Assembly: GCF_910592395.1 (NCBI RefSeq)
Contig: NC_088309.1
Span: forward strand, 374,501-438,500
Direction of reading: 5' to 3'
Origin: Lineus longissimus
Lineage: Eukaryota; Nemertea; Pilidiophora; Heteronemertea; Lineidae
DNA: 64,000 nt
Part shown: one piece after another, positions 1-13,200 of the stretch
Position numbering within the stretch: the first letter of the stretch is position 1
How the letters are laid out: each line of letters starts with the position of its first letter
Made by a program: the position numbers and the translations under genes
The notes under the pieces: generated by a model
The model's database searches: none
What the model saw: the letters and a program-made list of their open reading frames with translations, nothing else
What the model was told of the DNA's origin: nothing

Positions 1-171
1 TCAGAAAGTGACCCATGAAGTTGAACAAAGTCTCTTGATGGGATCATTTGTCTCCTAATAAGTGCTTTTGGTGGTCTTATTTATGATGGGATGAGTGTGT
101 TCAGGGGTAAATGCTATGACTTCCATTACAGTCTCCCTATTATGATATCCCTGATTGTTTTGTTTTTCCAG

Positions 172-321
172 GATGAGGTGGCAGAATTTTCAGAGGAGGT
201 CAGCAATCTCCTCTCACAGTACAACAACCTCATTGCAACATTATCCAAACAGTTTGTCCTCTGGGATGAGACACTGACAGCGCATGAAAAGGCTGTGCTT
301 CCCAAAGGCAAGCCCTACTGA
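172..321 (+). CDS. DCTN3: Dynactin subunit 3 (p22/p24), terminal coding exon only
   Basis: DCTN3 is the small coiled-coil shoulder subunit of dynactin, the cytoplasmic cofactor of the dynein motor. Only the last coding exon lies in the window: a pyrimidine-rich acceptor ends with AG at 170-171, the exon opens in phase 0 with DEVAEFSEEV and stops at TGA 319-321. The segment LLSQYNNLIATLSKQFVLWD is helical and matches what I remember of the DCTN3 C-terminus, where the signature SKQFVxWDE sits about 20 residues from the end. The C-terminal tail is divergent (ends GKPY). All upstream exons are outside the window. The call rests on a short conserved stretch, so it is likely but not certain; another small coiled-coil protein is the alternative. 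Confidence 0.75.
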   Translation, partial: DEVAEFSEEVSNLLSQYNNLIATLSKQFVLWDETLTAHEKAVLPKGKPY

Positions 322-1050
322 TCATGGACATTACCTAAGGATCATGATACCAAAGACATTCACACTGCCATGAAGAGGGCGTTCCTCTTTGGATATAACG
401 GTGGGGGTCAAATCATGTGTCGGGTGTCTTTATTGAGGCACTCTCACCTGTGCTTCTTAGTCTGTTTTACTTACATTCATGTTGGTGGATAAAACACAGA
501 ATTTTTCGGCAAAACTATGTAATCATTCTGTCAGGGCGTCACTCCCTGCTCCCTTCATGCTATTGTCTCGTGCAATAGTTTGACAGCTCTCAGAATCTAT
601 ATTGTGGAAAGAAGTGTCACAACAGTACATGTAGATACATGTAGCATGAGCTTTTAGTTGTTCTTGGTGAAGGGATGTAGAGAAATACTGGCTGTCTCTG
701 TTACCAGGTTTAGGATGTGATGTGCTGACATTATTCATGTCAGATTCATTTGTAAATGCTGCTCCGTACTTAAGGTGGTGCCGTTGTATTGATGGCTGTT
801 TGATGAAATAGGGTTTCGAAAGAACAGTTTAAAGACGCCGCAAACTTAATCAGAAAATGACTGCAAACAGTGCAATCTGTTTCGTTTCAACATGGAAAAG
901 TTGGCATGAGGACATTTGGTTTCCAACTCCCCTGTTGAAATTAAATGACACATTGACAGTGAAGTGAAGGACTGTAAATTCTGTATATAACGCAATGACC
1001 TGCTATAAATGTATGTATATTGTTGTAATATTTATGAGGTTGGGAATAAA
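322..1050 (+). other. 3' UTR of the DCTN3-like gene with polyadenylation signal
   Basis: No further coding exon is visible after the TGA at 319-321. The first canonical AATAAA on this strand is at 1045-1050 in an AT-rich context, which gives a 3' UTR of about 730 nt. This is inferred from signal position only. Confidence 0.55.
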
Positions 1051-1070
1051 AGAGAATACAATATTCATAT

Positions 1071-1952
1071 ATATCTTCTGTCCATTTCTTTGTATTAAGA
1101 ACATGGTGATTTCATGGAGCTACGGTGGTGTAGTGGCTTGGGTCTGACTTGTGGTCGGTCCTCACTGTCGGCGTGTGACTGGCCTAGATTGCATTGTCTT
1201 TGATCGCAGCGAATGATGCTGTTTCTCAGAATGGCTTCTCCACCTGTGAGCGTGACACTTAGGGTGTCCCTTGATTCTTTCAATTCATCCCGTTGGCAAC
1301 ACAAAAGGATTCTAAAATGTCGGGCAAGACCAGAGCAGCCAGAGGGGCCTGCTCGATCAAAAGAGTGATTGTGACAAAAACCAAACCATTCCATGTTTCG
1401 AAACTAGATATTTCTCTGAAAGAGAATGCTATGACCCTTTGTGACATTTGATCAGTTAAATAATCCTCAAAAGCCCCTACTATGTTTTGTCGTCTGCTAA
1501 ATACATATCGGCGGCTTAACTGTTGAAATAGTTTTCGCATCCGCTAGCTCTGCATGCTAGGATTTTAGTTTAAAAATTTTTCAAAAGAGTGCAGCACTTT
1601 TCTGTTTCAACCTCGTCCATAAAGTTGCTGGTGACGAGGCTGGAATGAATATGTTGTTTCACTCCTGAAGAAACAAATATAAATACATACTACTGAAAAA
1701 TTTTGATAAAATGAAACATTGATAAAGTACTTAGATTTATTGAAAATTATTTTTATTTTATCAAAAATCTTTACGGAGTTGGAGACTTCCTTGCTTCGTA
1801 ATTGGTCAATATTACGAGCGCCATTTTGAATATTAAACAGCTAGTGCAAATTGCACAAATGCATTGAAATGCACACGAAATGTACACAATTAAATAATAC
1901 AAATGAAAACATAGCAAAAAACATCATAATTATGCATTGAATACGCTTGCAA
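1071..1952. other. Intergenic spacer and 5' flank of HECTD4
   Basis: No convincing coding segment. The part around 1115-1400 is more GC-rich and has short minus-strand open frames without recognisable domains. It may be old repeat DNA, but I do not recognise a family. From about 1560 the DNA is AT-rich and leads into the HECTD4 start. An in-frame TGA at 1938-1940 lies just upstream of the chosen ATG, and short upstream ATGs (near 1861 and 1932) are each closed after two codons by TGA. Confidence 0.5.
1801..1828. promoter_or_regulatory. Inverted CCAAT box and YY1-like site upstream of HECTD4
   Basis: ATTGG at 1801-1805 is a reverse CCAAT box. CGCCATTTTG at 1819-1828 matches the YY1-type core (CGCCATNTT). 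Both lie about 125-150 bp before the HECTD4 ATG, a plausible TATA-less promoter position. This is a motif match only; short motifs occur by chance. Confidence 0.35.
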
Positions 1953-4900
1953 ATGTCAGGAAACAACACAGAGAGTATCCAGTGGCTATCTGTCACAGAG
2001 GATACCCTGTTCCTGCATGATGGATTGATAAGAGTGACTGATCTTGTGGAGTTGCCTCATGATGTGAACTCCACTCATGACAGTGAGAATGAAGTGGTGA
2101 CCTTTGACTCCAAAAGTCCAGCTGAGCTTGCTGCCAAGTTGATTTCTGTTTGTGGCACCCACAACAATGCGTACTCCCGTTTGCTGGAATATCGGCTCAA
2201 TGCATTACGAGGTTACTGGAGCGCTCACCAGCGTCTTGCATTGGATGAGCAGACGGAAAGAGAGACGTCAACACACGAAGAAACAATTGCGGTTCTCAAA
2301 AAACAAGGCTTGTGGAAAGAGGCTGAGCAAGCTGCATTTTCGACGAGGGTCGGATTACTGCTTGTTTTGCCGCTATTGCGATCGCAAAGCAAATTTGATC
2401 CTAGTTTGTGTGGCATAACAGCTGAACTGTTACTCAGTTGTCTGAGAGATTGCCCGCCGTTGAGTCTTTCGAAGGAACCAAATGACTGTTTGAATGGGCT
2501 GGAGAACTTGCTGTGTTCGTGGCTGGAAGATGGCACCAACACTGCTGTAGCTCCAAGCAAGCCAAGTTCTGTTCAGAAAGAAAACACTGCCTTGGCTCTG
2601 ATTGCCTTGGCCTGTGCAAGGTTAGCTATGGTTTGAGTTCCGGTACAATATTTTGCCTTGGCTGACAACATATAAGTGCAACCACAATACACGTACAATT
2701 ACAATGGAAGAAAAGTGATCAAGATCAATGCAATTGAATTTCAAGTTCAGTTCTGCTTGAACTTGGTAAACAGTGGTGTCACATGCACAATGTTGTACAT
2801 ATCGCTACAATTCTAACTGGGATTAGTTGTAACTACAATAGGCATCTGTAATTGGCCAATAAAGCCCTCATTTAAAGAACTCGATCAAGCCAAACAATTA
2901 TGAACTCGATTAATCATAGTTTGGAAGTGGATTAAAGATCTCGCTCAATATGCCAAGGTCGAAAGAGCAATGAAGACTTCCTTTAGGAAACATTAAGACA
3001 AAATGTATTCAAAACTGAGACTACTTTACAAAGTAACAATACAAAACAAGTCAAGATTCATTTTCATTTATAAAATATTTGGTCTTTGATTGAATTGCAT
3101 TTGTTTCAGGGGCCATCTTGAAACGTTCATCCACACTGTGCACTTGCTACAGAACCAGAAGTCACTGGGAAGCTTACCCATTGCTGATATCTTGGCCAAA
3201 CTGGTGGAGATGGATGGGGGACAGGGGCAGACATGCGCCCTCATGGGCAGTAAACACATCAACAGTTGGGGGGTAGATGACTTGCTGTCTGCCCAAGGAG
3301 ACAAGAATGGCACAGCTGATAAGGATAAGACAGCCGATGAGATTGGCAGGTCATGCAGTACTGATGGGAAGTTTCTTTACACAACCAATAATAATGGACG
3401 CGGCGTCGCGAAGATTGGCACCGGTCTTCATGGCACATTGAGGTAGGACTGTCCGTCTCCTCCGCTTACCTTATTATTTGTTGTTCAAACATGTCATTCG
3501 GAGGGCAATCAGATGGAGCTGAGCAGTTCACTACTACCATTTGAAATTGGATTTGCAACCAACTGGAGTCCAGCCACTTGAGAAAAGAATCCCTTTCACA
3601 AAAATCATTTTATTTCATTGTGTCGTTTAGTAAGGACATACCTTCATTTGTACATAAGTTAAAGTAGTCCATACATCGTAGCTCTGATCCTTTTCTGCAT
3701 TGTGTCATTTCTAAATTTCTAACTGATTTGTCTTCTAGGGGTTATGTTTATATGAAGAATACAGAAATTGGTCCAGGCCGTGTCACGATAGGGAATGGTC
3801 TCATCTTCTACCGACCAGCTTGCCTTGATAGAGAGCAAGAGAGTAGGATGTTTGTACAGTTGCTTGATCCGTACACTCTCACTGTAAGTCAGTGATTGTG
3901 ACAGGACCTTCATAGTCAGGCTACAGCCTCAATTTCTGTATAGTGTGGTCGGAGCCATTTAAAGCAGTTGAGTTTAAGGCTTGAGTTCTTACCATGAGGA
4001 AGCTAAGAGAGAGAGTTGCTGACTTCAAAGATGTTTTTCATGTTACAAAAGTCATACTTCTGAGAGTGGTGCTCTTACCTGTGGTTACATATGATCTTAC
4101 TTCCATGTTTTCACAGCCTACGAAAGACCTGTGTTGCCCTGCGGAGTATGTAATGGACACACCATTCACGACCATCTCGCTGTGTAGTGATGGCATGTAC
4201 TTCTACTGGGTGTGGATGCCAGGAGTCATCACTGATCGCATGGTCAAGAGTCCACCAGTTTTCTTGGATGTTTTCCGAATTGAGGTGAGGGAGGCTGTCA
4301 TACTTCCATCAGCGGAGACTTCTTACTTGTGTCGGAAGTCGGCAAGAACTGATCCAGAGCTTTTAGCAAATGGTCATGAGAGTACTGTTAGGGACAATTT
4401 CTCTGCCCCAAACATTGCATTAGGCTCTCAGACTCTCACTCTCGGACCTCGCTGAGATAAATCCCTTTGAGAAATCATCTCCAGTGCTGAGTTCATTTCC
4501 AACTGGATTCGTGTTCTAATTCCAGGTTGATGAGCTGGTTGTGACACCAATGCGTCCTCGAGTTCTCCTCCTGAAGAAGGAGGACGGGTCAACGAAGGCA
4601 ATCAACGAGAGTCTCCTCTCTCGTTTACGTCCGTACCGGGCCTCGCCCACGACAGCGACCCTGGTTGCATTGCCGGGAGAAGCTGCCCCTGGAAGAAAGG
4701 AAGAGGGCAATGGCAAGAATGGTGAGTCTCCCTGAGTATCTCTAATCAATCCTTGGTGTTGCCAGCTGACTTTGATCAATGTAGCTTTCACAATCTATAT
4801 CCATCTCAAAGTAACTTCATTGTGGTGGTTGTGCCCCTTCATTGAATCTATGCGTGGTCGTCTTTCAGCAAATACCAGCTGTGGTATCCCCCTGAAGCAG

Positions 4901-7900
4901 CTGTCGAGGACGCCCATGTTCTGTGATGGCAGCTCCATCGTTCTCCTCTCCTCGATCCCTGGAGCATCAACTGCTGCATCGTCGAGGTCGTTGTTTGGAA
5001 GTGGAAGCAGCCTATCGGGACTTCGCAGTAAGTCGAGATCATTCATCCTAACTAGACTTGAGGCCATGACGATGAATAGTCCTGTCAACCAGTTGAATGT
5101 TAGCTGTTTTGTTTATTTGGTAGAAATGTGCGGACCAGCTCTTTAATTCATTATCAAGCCTTAGCAGAGGGGTAAAATGTGCATCAGCTAACAATCAACA
5201 TACAATTCAACCCAAAAATTGGGATTGGGACATTGTTATCTGCGGAATCATTTTACTTCAATATTCACCTGAAACTTGTTGTTGTTCAATTGCAGCTCTT
5301 GCGACCAACAACTGCTTCAGTGTTCAGACAGGGCAGTTCACCAACAGGGTGGACCTACTTGATGCTCCAAGTTGCTCTCTGGCGCGCGGTGCAGCGGTCA
5401 CTACAGTTGGTAAGTCAGACAAGAGATACAACAAGTCGGCTCATCGTCTAGAGATAGACTGAGTCATGCAGAGTTCAGTACATACTGTGACTTTAAATGA
5501 GAATAGAGGGGGGCTTAAAAAAGATAGAAGGCCCATGGTACTTGGGTGGAGGTCACAGGCCTACCTTCAGTGATTGAGTCCATTCATTAATTAGTGGATC
5601 TCAAGCAGGCTTTATTTTGCAGGGTGCATAGAACTGTTCACCCCAGCAATTATATGTGGTGTTATTTTTCAGGTATCTGTTACGATGTGTCGAACAACAT
5701 GATCTGGAACATCAGTGGTGATTATGTGGACCAGTTCTACAGTCCGAGCCACCAAGCCAGGCACCATGTGCTGCAAAAGCTCGGCATTCATCCCCTGTCT
5801 AAGAAAGCTGTACCATCAGGTCAGTATTTAAAGCTGTTTATATGGAACAATGAACACTTGTGTAGTTGGCCCTAGATTTGTGGCAGGCATTCAGTTATTC
5901 TTGTGATGTTTTCCAGGTCACCACCTGGCCGTTAGTGAGGTCATCCAGCAGCTCCTGCAACACGTGGGAAGCATGTGCCTTCAGCAGCTCAACAACGACC
6001 TCTTCCACCTGCCAAAAGGTGGCAGTCTCCTGCAGCAGCAGCCAGTCAATTTGACGTTCATGGAGCATGTGTGTGATATCTTAGAGAGGGCGATTAGCTC
6101 TGAGAATGAGAGGATCACCAAGTGTGCTCTTCTTGTGCTTCAGGTAAGAGATGGAATCATTAAGGGAAGGTCTTCTAGTTTGAATGGTTCAATGGGTTTA
6201 AATCCCTTCCGAGCCATATAAATCATTCCATGATAACATTGGAAGGGTGAATGTGCTTTGCAGTCAAATATTGGGAGTAGATACCAAGAAATCTTGTCTG
6301 CCCTGGAATAGTCATAGCAGAACAACTTACCTATCACTGGATCCATGAGAATAGTCAGTGATTTCGCTTAAATGTGATTATTTTTCTGTTGCAGTTGATC
6401 TTCAAAGTGAATATATTCAAGAGAGAGCGACTAGAAGAGGTGCGACTGCTTGAAAGGACCAGGTAAACTAGGATCTTAGCTTTTGTTTAGCAAGAGTCAT
6501 GGTGGCTGTTGAAACCCTTTGGGGTCGAATGTCCCAACTTCATCATAGCGCTGAGTGCCTCAGTTGCCAATCAATCATGAATCGTTTTGCTCTTCAATAT
6601 TCTTCAATTGACTCATTCAGAATCATAACTGTCATCTTCCTGTGTCATTTCAGTGATATTTTGTGGACTATTTTAGAAAGGACGGCAAATTCTCGGGAAT
6701 TGATCGACTTAGCAATTCAAGATGAAGTATGTCATGTGATTAGTAATGGTTTTTACTCACTCTACCCGAGCACAGATGATCAAAACAATCTCTTACATAA
6801 GTTATTAATGGATGGAGACAAGAGTGGTGGGCTTGAGCACTTACGTGACATGTTGTTTGTTGATCTGGCTGAGCAGCTCAGGAACAGTAGCGCTGCTAGT
6901 GGCAACAAGAAGATCTTAAGGTAAGTCATAGGACCAATCAGCTCAACTTGCACTGTGTCTTGTTGGACAGCTCAGGGCTCACAAGGACATTATTAGTTCA
7001 CGACATCTGGCGATATCTAATGTAAAAGATTACAACATGTGCAATATTCTCACAGATTTTGAAAATCTTTGAAATCCATTGAAGCTTCAGTTACTAGACA
7101 TACTGCTCTATTTCAGGGTGAATGATAAGTTGGTTCATTACATTTTGAAGATCACAGTGCGAGAGTCATGTATGCTGCTGAGGGAGTGTCAGACGGCAGA
7201 AACGGCTCAGCTGGAGAAGCTACTAGCATCAGTGCCGGTAAGTTTCAATTCTTGCCAACCAGATTAATTGAAAGGAAATCAAATAGGGTAATCCTTTACT
7301 AATATGTTTACTTCAACTCTAAAAAGGGGTCACAACTTAGCTAAGTATAATTACTACAACAGATGTTCCAAATAACAAGTTTGTGGAAGCATCTGTTTCA
7401 AGTAGAGGACACATGAATTGTCTCAAAAGTTTTTCCCAAGTCGGTTGCTATACCTTCATTGTCATCTAACAAGAATGTTGTGTGTTTCAGCTTGCGTCAC
7501 CATGTCTGCGCTATCTGATGGCACTACAATCACACCTGCTACGAGAAGCTGTGCTATTCCATGACAAGTCAGAGAGTGTTCACAGCGGGAAGGAGAAGCT
7601 GCAGGACCTCCAGGCGCAGATCTTAGCATTCTCATCAAGAGTGTTTGCTGCCGCATTTGAGGCAAGTTCAGAATTGTTCACCTTATCATATTTTACACCT
7701 GTGGCATTTAGAGAAGTGGCATGGATGAGTCGTTCAGAGGTTGGAATCAGGATCCAAACTTCTGGGGTTCGATACCCCACTAGGACAAACTTGTAACCTG
7801 AGAATTTCACTTGGCTTTGATTGCCAGGTTTTTAATGAGACACTCGACTGAGATTCCCTTGTACCTTGTACTAAAGATGGCATCACAAGCCTGTAAACCT

Positions 7901-10206
7901 GAATTGGCGCCAAACTGTAGAGGCCCTGTGAGCAAAGACGATCGCCTGTGTACATTTACATGTGCACCTCCAGTGCAGTGCATTGAATAATCAGTCAGTA
8001 CACAGGGATGCATTGTGACCAGGTGTAATTGGTGTTAGTGAGGATCATAACCCAGTATAGGATAAGATATTGAGGCGTCTGCTTACTGTTTACATTTGTT
8101 TTGTTTTGGCAGGTGTCAGAAGTCTTACTTGAGACGTGTAACGGTATCATCAACAGTAGTTTAGACGACCTCGAGTTCCGCCTCCAAGGTTTAGAGCGCA
8201 TCACCAAGGCAACGATCATGGGCCACCTATTGCCTGTCCTGCTCACTGCTCTCACTCATCCCAACCTTCATTGCCTATCGATGGCAGACGTTCTTATGCC
8301 TCAGCTGGTTCAGCTTGTACTCAGCACCAGCCAGGTAGGTTGACATTCACTGCACGATCCTTGAAATCTTGATCTGAAATCTAAAAAAAAGGAAGATTAT
8401 ATCTCAGTCATACCACTTGAGGACAAAGAGCATCACATTTAGCACTGAATTGATCAGGTAATTGCCTGAACATAGATTTGATGCCAGATCTCAACCTGGT
8501 TATCTTCATCATGTTTCCTATCTACATGAATTGATGGCATTTTTCTTGCTACCTTGTAGTAGTTTTAACCTGACTTTCTCTCCTCCAGGCAGCATTGTTG
8601 CTGAAGAGTCAGGTGCTGGCGATTCGCCAAGATGATCTCATAATGGATGAGGATGTCGACATCTCTGAACTCATCGGAGAAACGCTCAACTTAGATCGGC
8701 TTGAAGTCGATGCAGAGGAGGGTTTCTTGGCCGGGTTGAAGATTCCTGCACCCTGGGCAACAGGCAAGACGGTCGAGTCCATCCATCCTGTCCGTGATAA
8801 CTATAAATACAAGGAAACGGTACACATTCCTGGAGCAAGATGTCTCTATTTACGCTTTGACATGAGGAGCGCGACGCAGTATGACTATGACAAGGTAAAG
8901 TCTGATAAACTACACATGCTGTGTTATAATTGGTTTGATTATGGAGTTCTTGATGTGAATATACAACCATTTGCCAACTTAATATAATCAGGAATACAAA
9001 TCCTAAATTACGGCCAATCTGGACAGCCCTCTAAAATTGAGTCTCATTCTTGCAAAGCAATCCTCACTTCATTCACCAGCAAATTATCTCCTCGAGCTCA
9101 CTGAGTATTCATCTAATGTTTCAGGTTGTGGTGTATGCAGGGGCCAATACCAGTTCCCGCAAAGTAGCCGAGTATGGAGGTAACACATTTGGGTATGGTA
9201 GCCGGAGTGTGCTGGGGGCCGGCTGGCCGAAGGACCTCGTCAAGGTAGAGGGCGACACTGTCACATTCTCCTTTGAAATGAGGAGTGGACGTGAACACAA
9301 CACTCCTGACAAAGCCTTGTGGGGCTTCTTGGTCACAGTCAGAGCTCAGGTAGGTTTGGTGAGGGTTTGAACCAAAACAAGCAAACTTTGGGGGATTAGG
9401 GCAAGTGTGAGTCAATTGTTGATTTGATAAACCAGACTGGTTATGCAGAAGAAGCAGACCAGTGCAGGGTCCCTGACTGACTGCATAGGTTTGGTTGATG
9501 AGTAGAACGGCTGAGAATGATGTGCATATCAAGGCAACAGTGTAACCTATATCTGACCGAGTGTCTTTTGAAGGAAATAACTTGTGTTTCAGGAATCTGT
9601 TGAGGAGGTATCGAATGGCCTGCCATTCCTTGCTGACCTGGCGCTGGGTCTGTGTGTCTTGGCGTGCACCATGTTACATCTCCTCTACCATGGACCAGAG
9701 AAGACAAAGGAGGAGTCTGTCTGCAGCCACCTGTTGAAGTCGAAACTTCTACAGAGGTCAGTATGAACTGAAGACATTCAGGTGTGCAATATGTCCCCGC
9801 TAGAGGAAACTTGAAACTTTGCTCAAACTCCAAATATTGGAAGAAACATTCAGTCATCATGGAAAGGCAGAAAGATCAATGGATTTAATGATATGCAGAC
9901 ACCATGCCAGACCAAATTAGATAACAACAAAGTGAGGGTGACTGGGCTGCTATGATCCAAATTCCAGCTTTGCCTTTCCACAAGTATATCTAACAACACA
10001 TTTTCTTCCTGCAGATGTGTTTGGCAATCGGAGGCGATGTTCATTCAGAGTCATAGTCCCGCTACCATCCCTATTGAAGAGGATTCTGAGCTAAAGATGC
10101 CCTCGAGCCCATCAAAGCTGCCGCGGATCAAACTGCCCACAGAGAAGCTGAGGAAGCTGCGAATGATGTCGTATCGAGTGGCACCGCAGATCAGGCCCAG
10201 TATAAG
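1953..10206 (+). other. HECTD4: HECTD4 exons 1-18 (residues 1-1298)
   Basis: Exons: 1953-2620, 3110-3442, 3739-3883, 4117-4284, 4526-4721, 4869-5027, 5296-5409, 5673-5819, 5917-6143, 6395-6462, 6654-6920, 7117-7237, 7491-7661, 8113-8334, 8589-8894, 9125-9349, 9593-9756, 10015-10206. Exon 3 (YVYMKNTEIGPGRV) and exons 4-8 form a beta-rich region with repeated short Trp/Tyr strands. Exons 9-14 are alpha-helical and leucine-rich. Exons 15-16 encode a beta module (HIPGARCLYLRFDMRS, then MRSGREHNTPDKALWGF) resembling the CUB-like module of ZZEF1-type proteins. Exon 1 ends at a weak donor (AAG|gttagc). Exon 13 ends at a GC donor (GAG|gcaagt at 7662). The last 34 nt of exon 18 and its donor are copied in the following tandem array. 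Confidence 0.88.
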
Positions 10207-13200
10207 GTAAGCAATCATTCCACTATTAGTTTAAAGTTCTGACTCAGTGGCTGGACAGCATGTTTCTGTTGGAAGGAGGATCGAGTGGCACTGCAGATCA
10301 GGCCCAGTATAAGGTAAGCAATCATTCCACTATTAGTTTAAAGTTCTGACTCAGTGGCTGGACAGCATGTTTCTGTTGGAAGGAGGATCGAGTGGCACCG
10401 CAGATCAGGCCCAGTATAAGGTAAGCAATCATTCCACTGTTAGTTTAAAGTTCTGACTGGACAGCATGTTTCTGTTAGAAGGAGGATCGAGTCACGGCAG
10501 AGAAGTCTGCAAGAGATCATTAAATTGTACACAATCGGAAAGATCCATGGTGTCATGGTTCATTATGAATTCATCAGTCTTTGAGTTATCATCTGGCCCT
10601 TCTGTAAGGTCAGTTATCTCCCCGATACACTTGTAAAGTATCAACACCTTGTGTTCAACCTACTTTCATTTAGCCATTTATTCATCAGTTACCACTGTAT
10701 GCCTTAGAGGGGGCAGAATGGTACTGTTTAGACAAGAAGTCTCTCCCACAGGCCCAGGAATATTGGATAGAACGGCACTGTACTGGGTCCCAATAATAAA
10801 TATTGCCTCAAGGACATATGATATTGTTTTGGGACTTATGTAAGATTAGTTTTCTCCGCCAAACCCAAAACTGAAGGATCAACAACCTGTGTTTAGTCAC
10901 TTTGTGAGTTACCACTGTATGCCTTAGAGGGGGCAGAATGGTACTGTTTAGACAAGAAGCCTCTCCCACAGCCCCAGGAGTATTGGATAGAACGGCACTG
11001 TACTGGGTCCCAGTAATAAATATTGCCTCAAGGACATATGATATTGTTCTGGGACTTATGTAAGATTAGTTTTCTCCGCCAAACCCAAAACTGAAGGATC
11101 AACAACCTGTGTTTAGTTACTTTGTGAGTTACCACTGTATGCCTTAGAGGGGGCAGAATGGTACTGTTTAGACAAGAAGCCTCTCCCACAGCCCCAGGAA
11201 TATTGGATAGAACGGCACTGTACTGGGTCCCAGTAATAAATATTGCCTCAAGGACATATGATATTGTTCTGGGACTTATGTAAGATTAGTTTTCTCCGCC
11301 AAACCCAAAACTGAATTGGATTAACACCTTGTGTTTATTGGCTTAACATATGCAAACACTTCCTAATGAACCCCCTACAAGAGACAAGTGGCTCTTTGTC
11401 TCCCCGACTTTGACACCCTCCTGCGAACATATCAATAGATCAGCCAGCGGTCCTTGGTGTCGCCGCGTGGGTTGACTATGCCCATTGAACTTGTTTGCAT
11501 ATGCCAGGAACCCACTATCTGACATCCATAACAGTAATATTCCCTATTCAACCTGTTACAGTCGGGTGCTACACCACAGTCGGGATAGTGGGGCCAAATA
11601 TATTTAAAACTTACATTATCCGTTTTAAACATAGGTTGATATTCTTTTAATTTATAACATCATTTAAATGTAACCCATATTGCACCAATGATTAACTCTA
11701 TTTAAGAGATATTTTGACTTGCTGAACCAGAACATTCAACCCTGACCATCGGGTGAAGAAGGTGGCCGTTATTATAATCATGCTGTACTTGTCGAGGTTC
11801 ACTAGTTTGTCAAAAATGTCACCAAGACTGAAAAGAAATTGTCGTCTAGCGCAAGTTGAGAGCAGGACTGAAAATAAGCTTCGTTCAAGTTTTCGAAGTG
11901 TCATATTCCATGGGGTATGTGTCCCATGCTCATGTTTCTGTTTGAAGGAGGATCGAGTCACGACAGAGTAGTCTGCAAGAGATCATTAAATTGTACACAA
12001 TCGGAAAGATCCATGGTGTCATGGTTCATTATGAATTCATCAGTCTTTGAGTTATCATCTGGCCCTTCTGTAAGGTCAGTTATCTCCCCGATACACTTGT
12101 AAAGTATCAACACCTTGTGTTCAACCTACTTTCATTTAGCCATTTATTCATCAGTTACCACTGTATGCCTTAGAGGGGGCAGAATGGTACTGTTTAAACA
12201 AGAAGCCTCTCCCACAGCCCCAGGAATATTGGATAGAACGGCACTGTACTGGGTCCCAATAATAAATATTGCCTCAAGGACATATGATATTGTTTTGGGA
12301 CTTATGTAAGATTAGTTTTCTCCGCCAAACCCAAAACTGAAGGATCAACAACCTGTGTTTAGTCACTTTGTGAGTTACCACTGTATGCCTTAGAGGGGGC
12401 AGAATGGTACTGTTTAGACAAGAAGCCTCTCCCACAGCCCCAGGAATATTGGATAGAACGGCACTGTACTGGGTCCCAATAATAAATATTGCCATAAAGA
12501 CATATGATATTGTTTTGGGACTTATGTAAGATTAGTTTTCTCCGCCAAACCCAAAACTGAATTGGATTAACACCTTGTGTTTATTGGCTTAACATATGCA
12601 AACACTTCCTAATGAACCCCCTACAAGAGACAAGTGGCTCTTTGTCTCCCCGACTTTGACACCCTCCTGCGAACATATCAATAGATCAGCCAGCGGTCCT
12701 TGGTGTCGCCGCGTGGGTTGACTATGCCCATTGAACTTGTTTGCATATGCCAGGAACCCACTATCTGACATCCATAACAGTAATATTCCCTATTCAACCT
12801 GTTACAGTCGGGTGCTACACCACAGTCGGGATAGTGGGGCCAAATATATTTAAAACTTACATTATCCGTTTTAAACATAGGTTGATATTCTTTTAATTTT
12901 ATAACATCATTTAAATGTAACCCATATTGCACCAATGATTAACTCTATTTAAGAGATATTTTGACTTGCTGAACCAGAACATTCAACCCTGACCATCGGG
13001 TGAAGAAGGTTGGCATTGTTTCCAGATGAGGCTTCACGACAACTCCTCAGCATGAATGAATAGTGCTGAGAGATGGCTCACACCATAACTGTTCAATCCT
13101 CAAAGATCATTCATATTTTAGGGAAGTGATTCTGCCTGACGACCTGGAAGAATCCATCATCTCAGCGACGATCAAGCATCTCATGCTGTCAGACTCGCTG

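Noticed and set aside
1095-1540. Minus-strand open frames upstream of HECTD4
   Set aside because: Low-complexity composition, no domain and no splice context; possibly old repeat DNA.
10649-12309. Identical short open frames (MCSTYFHLAIYS type) in intron 18
   Set aside because: They recur only because the DNA is duplicated; no domain, and they lie inside a confirmed intron.
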